A stretch of DNA of 64,000 nt from Anianibacter sp965662745. Its GTDB lineage: Bacteria > Pseudomonadota > Alphaproteobacteria > Rhodobacterales > Rhodobacteraceae. Shown here piece by piece: positions 52,005-61,082 of this stretch. The DNA is taken from positions 62,001 to 126,000 of the forward strand of contig CBFIJK010000002.1 in the NCBI GenBank assembly GCA_965662745.1, read 5' to 3'. A model generated the notes under the pieces. That model searched no databases. It was not told where the DNA came from and worked only from the letters and a program-made list of their open reading frames with translations. Position 1 is the stretch's first letter; each line of letters begins with the position of its first letter. The translations under genes and the position numbers were made by a program.

Positions 52005-52936
52005 TGGAGGGCAAGGAAATCCAGGGCGTTATCATCGCCGCTGTCCTGTTGCTGATCGCGGCGGCGCTGCCCTACTACGGATCGGACTATCTGCTGTCGA
52101 TCGGTATCACGATCGCGATGTTCACCGTGCTTGCGACGTCCTGGGCGCTGTTCTCGGGGCCGACGCACTACATCTCGCTGGCCACGGCGGCGTTCTTCGG
52201 GCTTGGAACCTACACCGCCGGACTGGGGATCGAGACGCTGCCTTTCTGGGCGCTGATCGGCCTCGCGGGGGTCTTGGGCGCTGTGCTTGCGGCGCTCGTC
52301 GGCGTCGCGACGCTGCGCCTGTCGGGGGTGTACTTCGTGATTTTCACGCTCGGTCTGGCAGAGCTTGTCCGCCAGGTCATCACCTGGGGACAGAACATGA
52401 CGGGCCAGAAGGGCCTGTATGTCCTGACCGATTTCACCGAGGCGAACCTTTACCAGATGCTTGTCGCGCTTGGTGCGGCGGTCTTTCTTGTCGGCTGGCT
52501 GATCAACCGCTCCAAGCTGGGCTTTGCCCTGCGCATCATCGGCGACGACGAAACCGTTGCTGCGCATTCGGGCATCAACACAGCGCAGGCCAAGGTCCTC
52601 CTGTTCATGGTCTCGGGGGCCGTGGCGGCCATGACCGGCGCGATCCTTGCCCCGCGGTATGTCTATATCGAACCCTCGCTCGCCTTCACGCCGCTGCTGT
52701 CCTTCCAGGTGGTCATCATGGCGCTCCTCGGCGGGGTCCACCGTCTTTGGGGTCCGATCGTGGGCGTGATTCCGTTCACCATTATCCTCGAGACCATCTC
52801 GGCCAATTTCCCCAATCAGGTGACGCTGTTCATCGGGATCGTCTTTCTGGTCATCGTCTACTTCATCCCGCGTGGCTTTGCCGGGCTGATCGAACAGGCG
52901 CGGCACTGGTCCCGAAACCGGGAGGGCCTGACATGA
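52001..52936 (+). CDS. Branched-chain-type ABC permease LivM family
   Basis: Inner-membrane permease of 311 residues. Typical blocks are WALFSGPTHYISLATAAFFGLG, LRLSGVYFVIFTLGLAELVRQ and RIIGDDETVAAHSGINTAQAK. It is coupled to the LivG-type ATPase by a four-base overlap. Confidence 0.92.
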   Translation: MMEGKEIQGVIIAAVLLLIAAALPYYGSDYLLSIGITIAMFTVLATSWALFSGPTHYISLATAAFFGLGTYTAGLGIETLPFWALIGLAGVLGAVLAALVGVATLRLSGVYFVIFTLGLAELVRQVITWGQNMTGQKGLYVLTDFTEANLYQMLVALGAAVFLVGWLINRSKLGFALRIIGDDETVAAHSGINTAQAKVLLFMVSGAVAAMTGAILAPRYVYIEPSLAFTPLLSFQVVIMALLGGVHRLWGPIVGVIPFTIILETISANFPNQVTLFIGIVFLVIVYFIPRGFAGLIEQARHWSRNREGLT

Positions 52937-53664
52937 GCGAGGCTGTCCTGACCCTAAACGGGGCCACCAAGCGCTTTGGCGGTCTGGTCGCGGTGAACAA
53001 CATCGATTTCCAGGTGCGCGCCGGTCAGGTGCTGGGCCTCATTGGTCCGAATGGATCGGGAAAATCGACGACGCTGAACTTAATCTCGGGGGCCTTGCCC
53101 CTGACCGCCGGCGAAATCAGCCTGCGCGGCACTGCCATCAGCGGCCTGCGCGCCGACAAGATCGCCAAACGCGGCATCTCTCGCACCTTTCAACTTGTGC
53201 GCCTTCTGCCATCTATGACGGTGGAACAGAACATCATCGCTGGGGCCGTCTTTGGCCATCGCCGCCGGTGGGGGCAGGCGGCCAAGCAGGAGGCCGCGCG
53301 ACTGGCCGCGCGTGTCGGACTGTCCGGCAAGGGGCATATGCCCGTGGGCCAGCTTACCTACATCGACACAAAGCGTGTCGAACTGGCCCGTGCGCTCGCG
53401 TCCGATCCGAAGGTGCTGCTGCTCGATGAATGGCTGGCCGGACTGAACCCCACCGAATTGCAGGTCGGGATCGAGTTGATCCATTCGCTGCGCGACGAGG
53501 GCCGGACCATCGTGCTGGTCGAGCATGTGATGGATGCAATCCGCTCACTTTGTGATTACTGCGTCGTCATGTCGTCGGGCGCAAAGATCGCCGAGGGCAC
53601 CCCGGCCGAGGTGCTGTCGGACCCGGATGTGATCCGGGCTTATCTGGGGGATGACGATGCTTGA
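52933..53664 (+). CDS. Branched-chain-type ABC ATPase LivG family
   Basis: ATPase of 243 residues with Walker A GPNGSGKSTTLNLISG, Q-loop region SRTFQLVRLLPSMTV and Walker B VLLLDEWLAGLNPTEL. The usual signature LSGGQQ is weak: the corresponding stretch reads VGQLTYIDTKRVELARAL, a change seen in some Liv-type subgroups. It overlaps the LivF-type gene by 14 bases. Confidence 0.88.
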   Translation: MSEAVLTLNGATKRFGGLVAVNNIDFQVRAGQVLGLIGPNGSGKSTTLNLISGALPLTAGEISLRGTAISGLRADKIAKRGISRTFQLVRLLPSMTVEQNIIAGAVFGHRRRWGQAAKQEAARLAARVGLSGKGHMPVGQLTYIDTKRVELARALASDPKVLLLDEWLAGLNPTELQVGIELIHSLRDEGRTIVLVEHVMDAIRSLCDYCVVMSSGAKIAEGTPAEVLSDPDVIRAYLGDDDA

Positions 53665-54796
53665 AATCCGTGATCTCAGCGTTGCCTACGGCAAGCACCA
53701 GGCCCTCGAAAGCGCCGAGCTGCATGTGAACCCCGGCGAGATCGTCGTGATCCTCGGGGCGAATGGTGCGGGGAAGTCGACGCTGCTGAAGGCCGTGTCT
53801 GGCATCTGCGAAGGCAAGGTCAGCGGATCGGTAACGCTGGACGGGCAATCGCTGGACCGCCTGCCGCCGGACAGGATTGTCGAAGAGGGGATCGCCCTTG
53901 TGCCCGAAGGGCGCGGCATCTTCGGTGACCTGACCGTCGAAGAGAACCTGAAGCTGGGCGCTTATCCCGAACGCGCCAAGGGCGAGGAGCAGGCCAATCT
54001 CGACCGGGTCTTCGCGCTCTTTCCCAAGCTGATCGAACGCCGCCGTCAGGTCGCGCGCACGATGTCGGGCGGCGAGCAGCAAATGGTCGCCATTGGCCGC
54101 GCGATGATGTCTTCGCCGCAGATCCTGACGCTGGACGAGCCGTCGCTCGGACTGTCGCCGCTCTTGTGCAAGGAACTGTTCCAGAACCTTAAACTAGTGC
54201 GCGAACTGGGCATCGGCATCCTGATGGTCGAGCAGAACGCCAAGCAAAGCCTTGCGATTGCCGATCGTGGATACCTTCTGGAGAACACTCGGATCGTCCA
54301 TGAGGGCGAGGCGAAAGCCCTGATGACCGACCCCGCCGTGCAGGCGGCCTATCTGGGCGGCGGCGGGGCCGCTGCGCCCGCAACCCATAGTCCAGCCTCG
54401 GCCGAGACGGAAAAGCCCGCCAAGTTCGCGGTGCGCGCGCCAAGCCGCGCGCGCCAATCTGCGGATACACTTGTCGGGCTGAACATCGGTGATCTCGTCG
54501 CCAAGGCGGGGCAGTCCGCCAAGGCCGCCCCGCCTGTGCCCGCCGCCCCGATGGAGAGCCATGGCGAGCGGCAGGACGACATCAAGGCCATGCTCAAGGA
54601 ATTCGAAATCGCCGCCGCCCGCGCCAGTCAGTCCAAACCACTGCCCAGCTACACGCCCGCCGCGCGGACGGCGCCGAAGCGCCCGCATGCTCCTGCCGCT
54701 CCCGTGGATGACAAGCCCGTCACCATCGAAGTTTACCGCGCCCCGCGCGTCGAAGTTTACCGCCGCCGCCCCAGCGGCGATTTTGAAAGGGATTGA
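53651..54796 (+). CDS. Branched-chain-type ABC ATPase LivF family with long C-terminal extension
   Basis: ATPase of 381 residues; ordinary LivF proteins have about 235. The ATPase part is complete: Walker A GANGAGKSTLLKAVSG, signature TMSGGEQQMVAIGRAM, Walker B ILTLDEPSLGLSPLL. After about residue 235 follows an Ala/Pro-rich, probably disordered tail of about 145 residues with a short helical part (DDIKAMLKEFEIAAARASQ) and an Arg-rich end (TIEVYRAPRVEVYRRRPSG). The tail could tether a partner or the membrane. A second ATG at 53657 is equally likely as start. Confidence 0.88.
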   Translation: MTMLEIRDLSVAYGKHQALESAELHVNPGEIVVILGANGAGKSTLLKAVSGICEGKVSGSVTLDGQSLDRLPPDRIVEEGIALVPEGRGIFGDLTVEENLKLGAYPERAKGEEQANLDRVFALFPKLIERRRQVARTMSGGEQQMVAIGRAMMSSPQILTLDEPSLGLSPLLCKELFQNLKLVRELGIGILMVEQNAKQSLAIADRGYLLENTRIVHEGEAKALMTDPAVQAAYLGGGGAAAPATHSPASAETEKPAKFAVRAPSRARQSADTLVGLNIGDLVAKAGQSAKAAPPVPAAPMESHGERQDDIKAMLKEFEIAAARASQSKPLPSYTPAARTAPKRPHAPAAPVDDKPVTIEVYRAPRVEVYRRRPSGDFERD

Positions 54797-54800
54797 ACCG

Positions 54801-56273
54801 ATGCTGGATCACTCTGGACCACATAGCCTGAAGGGCATGTACATCGGCGGCCAATGGGTCACGCCCGCAGGGACCTTCGACGATATGAACCCGTCTGATG
54901 GCACCGTCTGGGCAAAAGCGCCCGATGGCGGCGCCGCCGAGGCGCGTACTGCGATCGAGGCCGCGCAAAGGGCGTTTCCGGCATGGTCGGGCCTGATGTT
55001 TCAGGAACGTGCGCAATACATGCTGAAGATCGCAGACATCATCCAGCGCCGACAGGCCGAATATGCGACTGCCAATCAGGGCGAGGCAGGCGGCTGGTTC
55101 GGCAAGGGAATGTTCGAGGCCGGGTATGCCGTCGAGGTGTTCCGCGCTGCCGCCGCCATGTGCTATCAGAGCATCGGGGAAATCCTGCCATCCGAGCATG
55201 GCAAACTGTCGACCGCGCAGCGCGTTCCGATGGGCGTCGTGTCGGTCATCTCTCCATGGAACATGCCCTGCATCCTGACATCGCGGGGCTTTGCCTTCCC
55301 GATGGCGGCCGGCAACACCATCGTCCTGAAACCGTCCGAGGATACGCCCTATTGCGGCGGGCTGTTCTTTGCCGAGGTGCTGGAAGAGGCAGGCGTGCCG
55401 CCGGGCGTGTTCAACGTCGTGACCTCCAGCCGGGACCGCGTGGCCGAGATGGGCGACGAGCTTGTAGAGAACCCGCTGGTGAAGGGCATCTCGTTCACCG
55501 GATCGACGCCGGTCGGGCGGTCCATCGCGGCAAAGGCCGGGGCGCATCTGAAGAAATGCTGCGTGGAACTGGGCGGCAAGGACAGCCTGATCGTCCTTGA
55601 AGACGCGGATATGGACCGCGCGACCTCATCGGCCAATTTCGGCGCTTTCATGCACCAGGGCCAGATCTGCATGAGCGTGGAAAAGGTGCTGGTTCACGAA
55701 AGCATCTACCATGATTTCCTGGCCCAGTTGAAAGCGCGCACTGCAAAGCTGAAGATGGGCGATACCGGCGACAAGGCGAATGTCATCGGCCCGCTTATCA
55801 ACGACCGCCAGGTCGCGCGCGTGGCCAGTCAGATCGAGGATGCCATCGCGAAAGGCGCAAAAGTCGAGATCGGCGGCGGCGTAAAAGGGCGCTTTGTCGA
55901 GCCCACGATCCTGACCAATGTCAACGCCAGCATGGACGTCTGGCGGGACGAGACGTTTGGCCCGGTCGTCGTGGTCGTGCCGTTCAGCACCGACGATGAG
56001 GCCATCGCACTGAACAACGACACGGAATACGGGCTGTCCTCGGGCATCATCACCCGGAACGAGGCGCGCGCCTTGGAAATGTCGAAGCGGCTGGAGACGG
56101 GGATGTGCCACGTCAACTGTTCGTCGGTGAACGATGAGCCGCATGTGCCCTTCGGCGGCTCCAAAGCTTCGGGTGTGGGGCGGCATGGTGGGCGCTGGTC
56201 GATGGAGACCTTCACCGAAACGCGCTGGATCACGCTGGATCGGGGCCACCGGCCCTATCCGCCGGTCTTCTAA
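54801..56273 (+). CDS. Aldehyde dehydrogenase (benzaldehyde/salicylaldehyde-type)
   Basis: NAD(P)-dependent aldehyde dehydrogenase, 490 residues. Catalytic Cys290 is in FMHQGQICMSVEKV and Glu256 in CCVELGGKDSLIV; SPWNMPCILTSRGFAF and SFTGSTPVGR line the cofactor site. It starts four bases after the LivF-type stop. It is the second aldehyde dehydrogenase of the operon and differs clearly from the first, suggesting two aldehydes or successive steps. Confidence 0.9.
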   Translation: MLDHSGPHSLKGMYIGGQWVTPAGTFDDMNPSDGTVWAKAPDGGAAEARTAIEAAQRAFPAWSGLMFQERAQYMLKIADIIQRRQAEYATANQGEAGGWFGKGMFEAGYAVEVFRAAAAMCYQSIGEILPSEHGKLSTAQRVPMGVVSVISPWNMPCILTSRGFAFPMAAGNTIVLKPSEDTPYCGGLFFAEVLEEAGVPPGVFNVVTSSRDRVAEMGDELVENPLVKGISFTGSTPVGRSIAAKAGAHLKKCCVELGGKDSLIVLEDADMDRATSSANFGAFMHQGQICMSVEKVLVHESIYHDFLAQLKARTAKLKMGDTGDKANVIGPLINDRQVARVASQIEDAIAKGAKVEIGGGVKGRFVEPTILTNVNASMDVWRDETFGPVVVVVPFSTDDEAIALNNDTEYGLSSGIITRNEARALEMSKRLETGMCHVNCSSVNDEPHVPFGGSKASGVGRHGGRWSMETFTETRWITLDRGHRPYPPVF

Positions 56274-56282
56274 GGAGACGTT

Positions 56283-57071
56283 ATGAAAGACCTTCTGAAA
56301 GACAAACGGATCGTCGTTACCGGCTCTTCCTCGGGGATCGGGTGGGAGACGGCGAAGATCCTGACAGCGCAGGGTGCCGAGGTGCTTGGCGTCGACATCA
56401 ACAAGAACTTCGACCATGTCGAGGAATTCTATCGCGCCGACCTGTCCGACCCCCGCGCCATCGACGCACTGATCGACGTGCTTCCGGACGGCATCGACGG
56501 GCTTGTGAACAACGCGGGCCTGCCGCCCACGCGTCCCGCCGAGCAACTGATCGCGATCAACCTTCTGGCAGTGAAACGCCTGACTCACGGCTTGATCGCC
56601 AAGATGAACGACGACGCCAGCATCGTGAACGTCGCCTCGCTTGCCGGGTTTGGCTGGCGCGATGCGGTCGATGCGATCAAGGCGAGCGAAGACCTCGATT
56701 TCGGCGCCATCGCAGAGTTCATGGCAGCGCACAAGATTACGAACGAAGGCGGGCGCAGCTATTTCTTCACCAAGGAAGCGCTGATCGTCTGGACCATGCA
56801 GAACCGCTGGACCTGGCGTGATCGCGGCATCCGCATCAACAGCGTCAGCCCGGGACCGGTGAACACGCCGATCATCGGTGATTTCCTCGAAACGCTTGGC
56901 GCGCGGGCCGAAGAAGACGCCCGCGTCATGGATCGCCCCGGAGAGGCCACAGATATCGCCCCCGTCATCGCCTTCATGCTTAGTGATCTCAGCCAGTGGA
57001 TCCGCGGCACCAATATTCCAACCGACGGCGGTATGTCGTCCAACATCCTGTGCGAAATGCACGGGCTTTAG
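56283..57071 (+). CDS. Short-chain dehydrogenase (3-alpha-hydroxysteroid dehydrogenase-like)
   Basis: SDR of 262 residues. VTGSSSGIGWETAKIL is the cofactor motif, LVNNAGLPPTRP follows, then Ser in VNVASLAGFGWRD and the YxxxK box in SYFFTKEALIVW. The insertion between Ser and Tyr (about 45 residues) and the overall layout resemble coniferyl-alcohol and 3-alpha-hydroxysteroid dehydrogenases. An alcohol-to-aldehyde step feeding the neighbouring aldehyde dehydrogenases is likely. Confidence 0.86.
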   Translation: MKDLLKDKRIVVTGSSSGIGWETAKILTAQGAEVLGVDINKNFDHVEEFYRADLSDPRAIDALIDVLPDGIDGLVNNAGLPPTRPAEQLIAINLLAVKRLTHGLIAKMNDDASIVNVASLAGFGWRDAVDAIKASEDLDFGAIAEFMAAHKITNEGGRSYFFTKEALIVWTMQNRWTWRDRGIRINSVSPGPVNTPIIGDFLETLGARAEEDARVMDRPGEATDIAPVIAFMLSDLSQWIRGTNIPTDGGMSSNILCEMHGL

Positions 57072-57084
57072 GAAAGGAACACCC

Positions 57085-58650
57085 ATGTCTGTTCTCGGCT
57101 GGATCATCCTCCTTGTCATCATCGTCGCGGCCCTCGTGGTCCTTGCGGCGGCCTTCTATCAACGCGCGTCGAATGAGGTCGCGCTCGTGAAGACGGGGAT
57201 CGGGGGCCGCAAGGTCGTGATCGACGGCGGCACACTGGCGATCCCGTATTTCCACGAAATCGCACGGGTCAACATGCAGACCATTCGCATGAGCGTGACC
57301 TGCAACGGCGAACGTTCTCTTATCACCCAGGACCGCCTGCGCGTCGATGTCGGGGCCGAGGTCTATGTCAGCGTGAAGCCTGAAGAAGACGCCGTTTCAC
57401 GGGCGACGCAGACCCTTGGCAAGCGCCTGTTTCAGCCGGACCAGTTGCGCGGGCTTCTGGACGGCATGGTAATCGACGCCCTGCGTGCCGAGGCCGCGAA
57501 GGCGACGATGGATGAGCTGCATGAGAACCGCGGCGCCTTTGTCGGGAACGTGCAGAAGGCGCTGACGGCGCCGCTTGCGAAATTCGGGCTGGAAATGGAC
57601 AGCGTGTCGCTGATCGGTCTCGACCAGACCCCGTTTTCCGCGCTGGACGAGAACAACGCCTTCAACGCAGTCGGCATGCGCAAACTGGCCGAGGTGATTT
57701 CGACCTCGCGCAAGGAACGCGCCGAGATCGAACGCAATTCCGAGGTGTCGGTCACCCAGACCACCATGGAAGCGGCAAAGCGCAAGCTTGAGATCGACCT
57801 CGAACAGCGGCGGGCCGAAATCGCGCAGGCGCAGGAAATCGAGACGCTGCTTGCGACCCAGATGGCCGAGATCGCCAATCGCAAGGCCGAGGCAGAGCGT
57901 TCCAAGGCCCGCGCCCGCATCCAGATGGAGCAGGACATCCAGGCCGACGAGATCGCCAGCGCCAAGGCGCTGCGGCAGGCCGAGATTGCCCGTCAGCAAG
58001 AGCTTGAGCTGGCCGAACAGGACCGGATGATCCAGATCGCTGCCAAGAGCCAGGAAGAAAGCCGCGCGCAGGCCAGCGCGGACGAGGCGCGCACCGAAGC
58101 GGTGAAGGCGTCTGAGGCGCTGCGCACCGCAGAGGCGATGGCGCAGGCGGAACGCAACAAGGCGCTCGCCCTTCTCAGCGCCGAACAAGAGGCCGAAAGC
58201 GCCGCCACTCGCGCGCGCATCGCATCGCAAAGCGACAAGGCGACCGCCAAGGACCGGCGCGAGGCGAAGGAAGAAGAGGCGCTCGCGCTCAAGGCGGTGG
58301 AACTTGCCAAAGCCGAGGCGACGCTGGCCCAGATCAAGGCCGAAAACGCCCGCTCGGACGCGATCGTCGCGATGGAGATCGAAAAGGCCAGGCTGGAAAG
58401 CATGCCAAAGATCATCGCGGAAATGGTGCGTCCGGCGGAAAAGATCAAAGGGATCAGCGTGAACCATATCAGCGGCATGGGCAGCACTGGTGGAGACGCC
58501 GGATCCACGGCACCGGTCAGCCAAGCCATCAACAGCATCATGGACATGGCAGTGCAGATGCCAGCCCTCAAGAAGATCGGGGATGCCGTCGGCGTGAACC
58601 TCGAAGAGTCGATCGAGAGCGTGACCGGCAAGAAGACCGACAAGTCCTGA
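57085..58650 (+). CDS. Flotillin/SPFH-domain membrane protein
   Basis: Flotillin-like protein of 521 residues. One N-terminal transmembrane helix (VLGWIILLVIIVAALVVLAAAFY) precedes the SPFH domain (about residues 30-190; NEVALVKTGIGGRKVVIDGG, FSALDENNAFNAVG). A long Glu/Ala/Lys-rich coiled coil covers about 210-450. GGAAAGGA precedes the ATG. Flotillins organise membrane microdomains and scaffold membrane complexes. Its place as last gene of a transporter operon, 13 bases after the SDR, suggests a link with the importer or a hydrophobic substrate. Confidence 0.9.
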   Translation: MSVLGWIILLVIIVAALVVLAAAFYQRASNEVALVKTGIGGRKVVIDGGTLAIPYFHEIARVNMQTIRMSVTCNGERSLITQDRLRVDVGAEVYVSVKPEEDAVSRATQTLGKRLFQPDQLRGLLDGMVIDALRAEAAKATMDELHENRGAFVGNVQKALTAPLAKFGLEMDSVSLIGLDQTPFSALDENNAFNAVGMRKLAEVISTSRKERAEIERNSEVSVTQTTMEAAKRKLEIDLEQRRAEIAQAQEIETLLATQMAEIANRKAEAERSKARARIQMEQDIQADEIASAKALRQAEIARQQELELAEQDRMIQIAAKSQEESRAQASADEARTEAVKASEALRTAEAMAQAERNKALALLSAEQEAESAATRARIASQSDKATAKDRREAKEEEALALKAVELAKAEATLAQIKAENARSDAIVAMEIEKARLESMPKIIAEMVRPAEKIKGISVNHISGMGSTGGDAGSTAPVSQAINSIMDMAVQMPALKKIGDAVGVNLEESIESVTGKKTDKS

Positions 58651-58658
58651 GTTTGCGC

Positions 58659-58687
58659 GAACGGCGGGCCTGTCCGGTCCGCCGTTC
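58659..58687. terminator. Bidirectional terminator between convergent operons
   Basis: GAACGGCGGGCC (58659-58670) pairs with GGTCCGCCGTTC (58676-58687) around TGTCC, 12 bp with one G:T pair. It is followed by TTCCGTTCT on the plus strand. It lies in the 51-base gap between the flotillin gene and the convergent binding-protein gene. Confidence 0.75.
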
Positions 58688-58701
58688 TTCCGTTCTCGTG
58701 G

Positions 58702-59742
58702 CTACGGCGTTCCGCTTTCCGCCTGTTCCATCGCATTTTCCCATTCCGTCAGGAACGTCCGCCGGTTCAGCGGGTCGAGATACACCATCAATGCGGGTCC
58801 AAGCCTGATCGGCCCGAAACCTGCAGCAGGGCCTTCCGCGCTTTGGCCGAGGGGTGGAAGGGGCCAATCGCCTCTGGTTTCGCGTAGTCCAAGATCAAGC
58901 AGCATGTCGATCAGCGTGCCTGCACCTTCGGTGTTCTCGGCGGTGCCTGGGATGATCGCGGTGCGCAGCATGACGTTGGCGAAATCCTCCATCCTAGCGA
59001 TCTGCACCTGCCCGCCGGTCTTGCCGGCGAGCCGTTCGGCCGCGTAGCTGCCAAGGACGTTGTAGGCGAGGGACAGGCGCCCGCCGATCACGTCATCGAC
59101 CATCTGTCCCGAACAGCAATAAAGGGTCGGCGCAAGGCGGCCCATGACCTCGCTCAGCCGCCAATAGGCGTCGGTGGACCGCGCCTCTTGCGTCGCGAAA
59201 AGATACCCCAGACCACTTTCGCGCACGTCATAGGTGCCCACTGCATTCTCGAACCGTTCGGGGTGGTCGCGCAGAAGGGTGATCAGCTCTTGCCGGGTCG
59301 CCGGGACCGGCTGACCGCCAAGCGCTTCGGTGGACAGGACGACGACGGCAGGCTCTGCGGTGAAGGCAAAGATCAGGTCGCGCCATCTGGCCCAGTCGGG
59401 CAGCGTATCTGTCGCGGCGGACCGATAGCTTCGCGCAAAGCCGTCATTGGCCAGTTGCAGCTGCAAGTCCATGGCCGAAGACAGAGCAAGGTCATAGCTG
59501 AGCCCGGCGCGGATCGCGCGGTAGAGTTCAACCGACGAGGCGACGGTGTAATCCACCGTCAGGTCGGGGCGCAGGGACTGGAAGGCGTCGATATAGGGCT
59601 CGAACACATCCAGATCGGCGGTCGAGATGATTCGCAGGATGTCGCTGCCATCGCCGGGATAGACCTTGCGGTCTTCGACTTCCTGCGCAGCCGCAATGGC
59701 GGACCAGAGGATCAGGCAGAAGGCAAGACAAGTGTGACGCAT
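58702..59742 (-). CDS. Extracellular solute-binding protein associated with TctDE
   Basis: Periplasmic binding protein of 346 residues with a Sec signal (MRHTCLAFCLILWSAIAAAQ). The opening LRIISTADLDVFEPYIDAFQ and VDYTVASSVELYRAIRAGLSYDLALSS are like iron(III)/phosphonate-type family 1 binding proteins. No permease or ATPase accompanies it. Its gene overlaps the sensor-kinase gene by 31 bases, so it may be a periplasmic co-sensor for the two-component system rather than part of an importer. This role is inferred from position only. Confidence 0.82.
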   Translation of the reverse strand: MRHTCLAFCLILWSAIAAAQEVEDRKVYPGDGSDILRIISTADLDVFEPYIDAFQSLRPDLTVDYTVASSVELYRAIRAGLSYDLALSSAMDLQLQLANDGFARSYRSAATDTLPDWARWRDLIFAFTAEPAVVVLSTEALGGQPVPATRQELITLLRDHPERFENAVGTYDVRESGLGYLFATQEARSTDAYWRLSEVMGRLAPTLYCCSGQMVDDVIGGRLSLAYNVLGSYAAERLAGKTGGQVQIARMEDFANVMLRTAIIPGTAENTEGAGTLIDMLLDLGLRETRGDWPLPPLGQSAEGPAAGFGPIRLGPALMVYLDPLNRRTFLTEWENAMEQAESGTP

Positions 59743-61082
59743 GCGCCAATTCCCTTCGGGTTGGGGCCAAGTTCAAGACGCCCGCCATGGGCGGCAAGGA
59801 CATCGGAGGCGATCGTCAGGCCAAGGCCCGACCCTACGATTCCGCCGGTGTTGGTGCCGCGCTGGAATCTTTCGGTCAGGGCCTCGGCGGGACCATCGCC
59901 CAGGCCGGGGCCTTCGTCGGTGACAGTGATGTGGGCCTGCTCGTCTTGGTCACGAACGGCGATCCGGACTGTGGTGTCTTCGGGCGAGTACTTGACCGCG
60001 TTGTCAAGCACGTTGCGCAGGGCGGAATCGAGAAGAACAGCGTCGCCCGCGATCAGGATAGAGGCCGTATCGACGTGGATCGCGATGTCCTTCATGGCCG
60101 CCGTAGGCTCCAGCGACGCTGCCGCTTGTTGGACAAGCTCTGCCAGGTCGATGCGGTCGCGCGCCAAATCCTCGGCCCGAAAGGCAACTGTCGCATGATC
60201 CAAGAGTTGTCCGGCAGAGCGAGAGCTTTCGTCGACCGCACGGATGATCTGCCGCAACCTGTGGCGTGTGTCTTCGCCCTCGGCAGAGCGCAGGGCGATC
60301 TCGGCCTGCGTGCGCACGGTGGCGAGAGGCGTACGAACACGGTGTGCGGCCTCGGCGATGAAATCCTCGGATCGCCGGATCGACTGGCCAAGGCGATCCA
60401 TCAGCCGGTTGAGCGCGCTGCGCAGCGGGGTCAGTTCAGATGGGGTGTTGCCGCGCAGAGGGCGCAAGTCAGACGGGCCGCGCCGGGACACGGCTTGGGC
60501 GAAACTGTTGAGCGGGCTCAGCGACGCCCGCGCAGCGACCGAGGTGAGGATCGTTGCCACGGCAAAAAACGCCAGCGAGAGGGCCGCCGCAAGGCGCGAT
60601 AGCTGCCCCGACACCGCGCCGACGCCGCTGAGCGTCTGGGCGACCGTGACGATCACCGGCACCGGGTCGGTTCCTGCCAGCACCACCCGGCGGACGGATG
60701 CCATGCGGATCGGTTCCCCCAGGAAACTGCCGGTATCAAAGGCGGTGCGTCCGTTGGTCAGGTCCGGTTCTGGCACGGGAAGATCAGCATAGCCGGTCAG
60801 CACCTCGCCGCCCGCGGTGACACGGTAGAACACCCGATCCTCGCTGATCGCGCCCAGCATGGAGAAGGCCGAATAGGGCAGTTCCAGGCGCACCTCGCCC
60901 TGTTCGGTGCGGATCGTCTCGGCGATGGAGGTGGCTGATGCGGCAAGGATATTGTCCTGCGTGCGCGTCGCCGCCTCGCGCGCCAGTTCCGACACCATCC
61001 ACCACGAGAGCAGCGACAAGAGAGCGGCGACCCCAGCCAGAAGCAACGTCAGGCGGCGGCCAATGGACAGCGGGCGGATCAT
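59712..61082 (-). CDS. tctE: Sensor histidine kinase, TctE type
   Basis: Inner-membrane sensor kinase of 456 residues. Two transmembrane helices (about 11-30 and 163-184) flank a periplasmic domain of about 130 residues. A HAMP-like linker follows, then the H-box with His247 (EAAHRVRTPLATVRTQAE), N-box LRNVLDNAVKYS, G1 DEGPGLG and G2 GSGLGLTIA. It overlaps the response-regulator gene by four bases. It is inferred to sense the tctCBA substrate, such as a tricarboxylate. Confidence 0.88.
   Translation of the reverse strand: MIRPLSIGRRLTLLLAGVAALLSLLSWWMVSELAREAATRTQDNILAASATSIAETIRTEQGEVRLELPYSAFSMLGAISEDRVFYRVTAGGEVLTGYADLPVPEPDLTNGRTAFDTGSFLGEPIRMASVRRVVLAGTDPVPVIVTVAQTLSGVGAVSGQLSRLAAALSLAFFAVATILTSVAARASLSPLNSFAQAVSRRGPSDLRPLRGNTPSELTPLRSALNRLMDRLGQSIRRSEDFIAEAAHRVRTPLATVRTQAEIALRSAEGEDTRHRLRQIIRAVDESSRSAGQLLDHATVAFRAEDLARDRIDLAELVQQAAASLEPTAAMKDIAIHVDTASILIAGDAVLLDSALRNVLDNAVKYSPEDTTVRIAVRDQDEQAHITVTDEGPGLGDGPAEALTERFQRGTNTGGIVGSGLGLTIASDVLAAHGGRLELGPNPKGIGACVTLVLPSA

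Noticed and set aside
54489..54800. An N-terminal extension of the second aldehyde dehydrogenase from an upstream ATG at 54489.
   Set aside because: It would overlap the LivF-type tail in another frame; the ATG at 54801 gives the normal family N-terminus.
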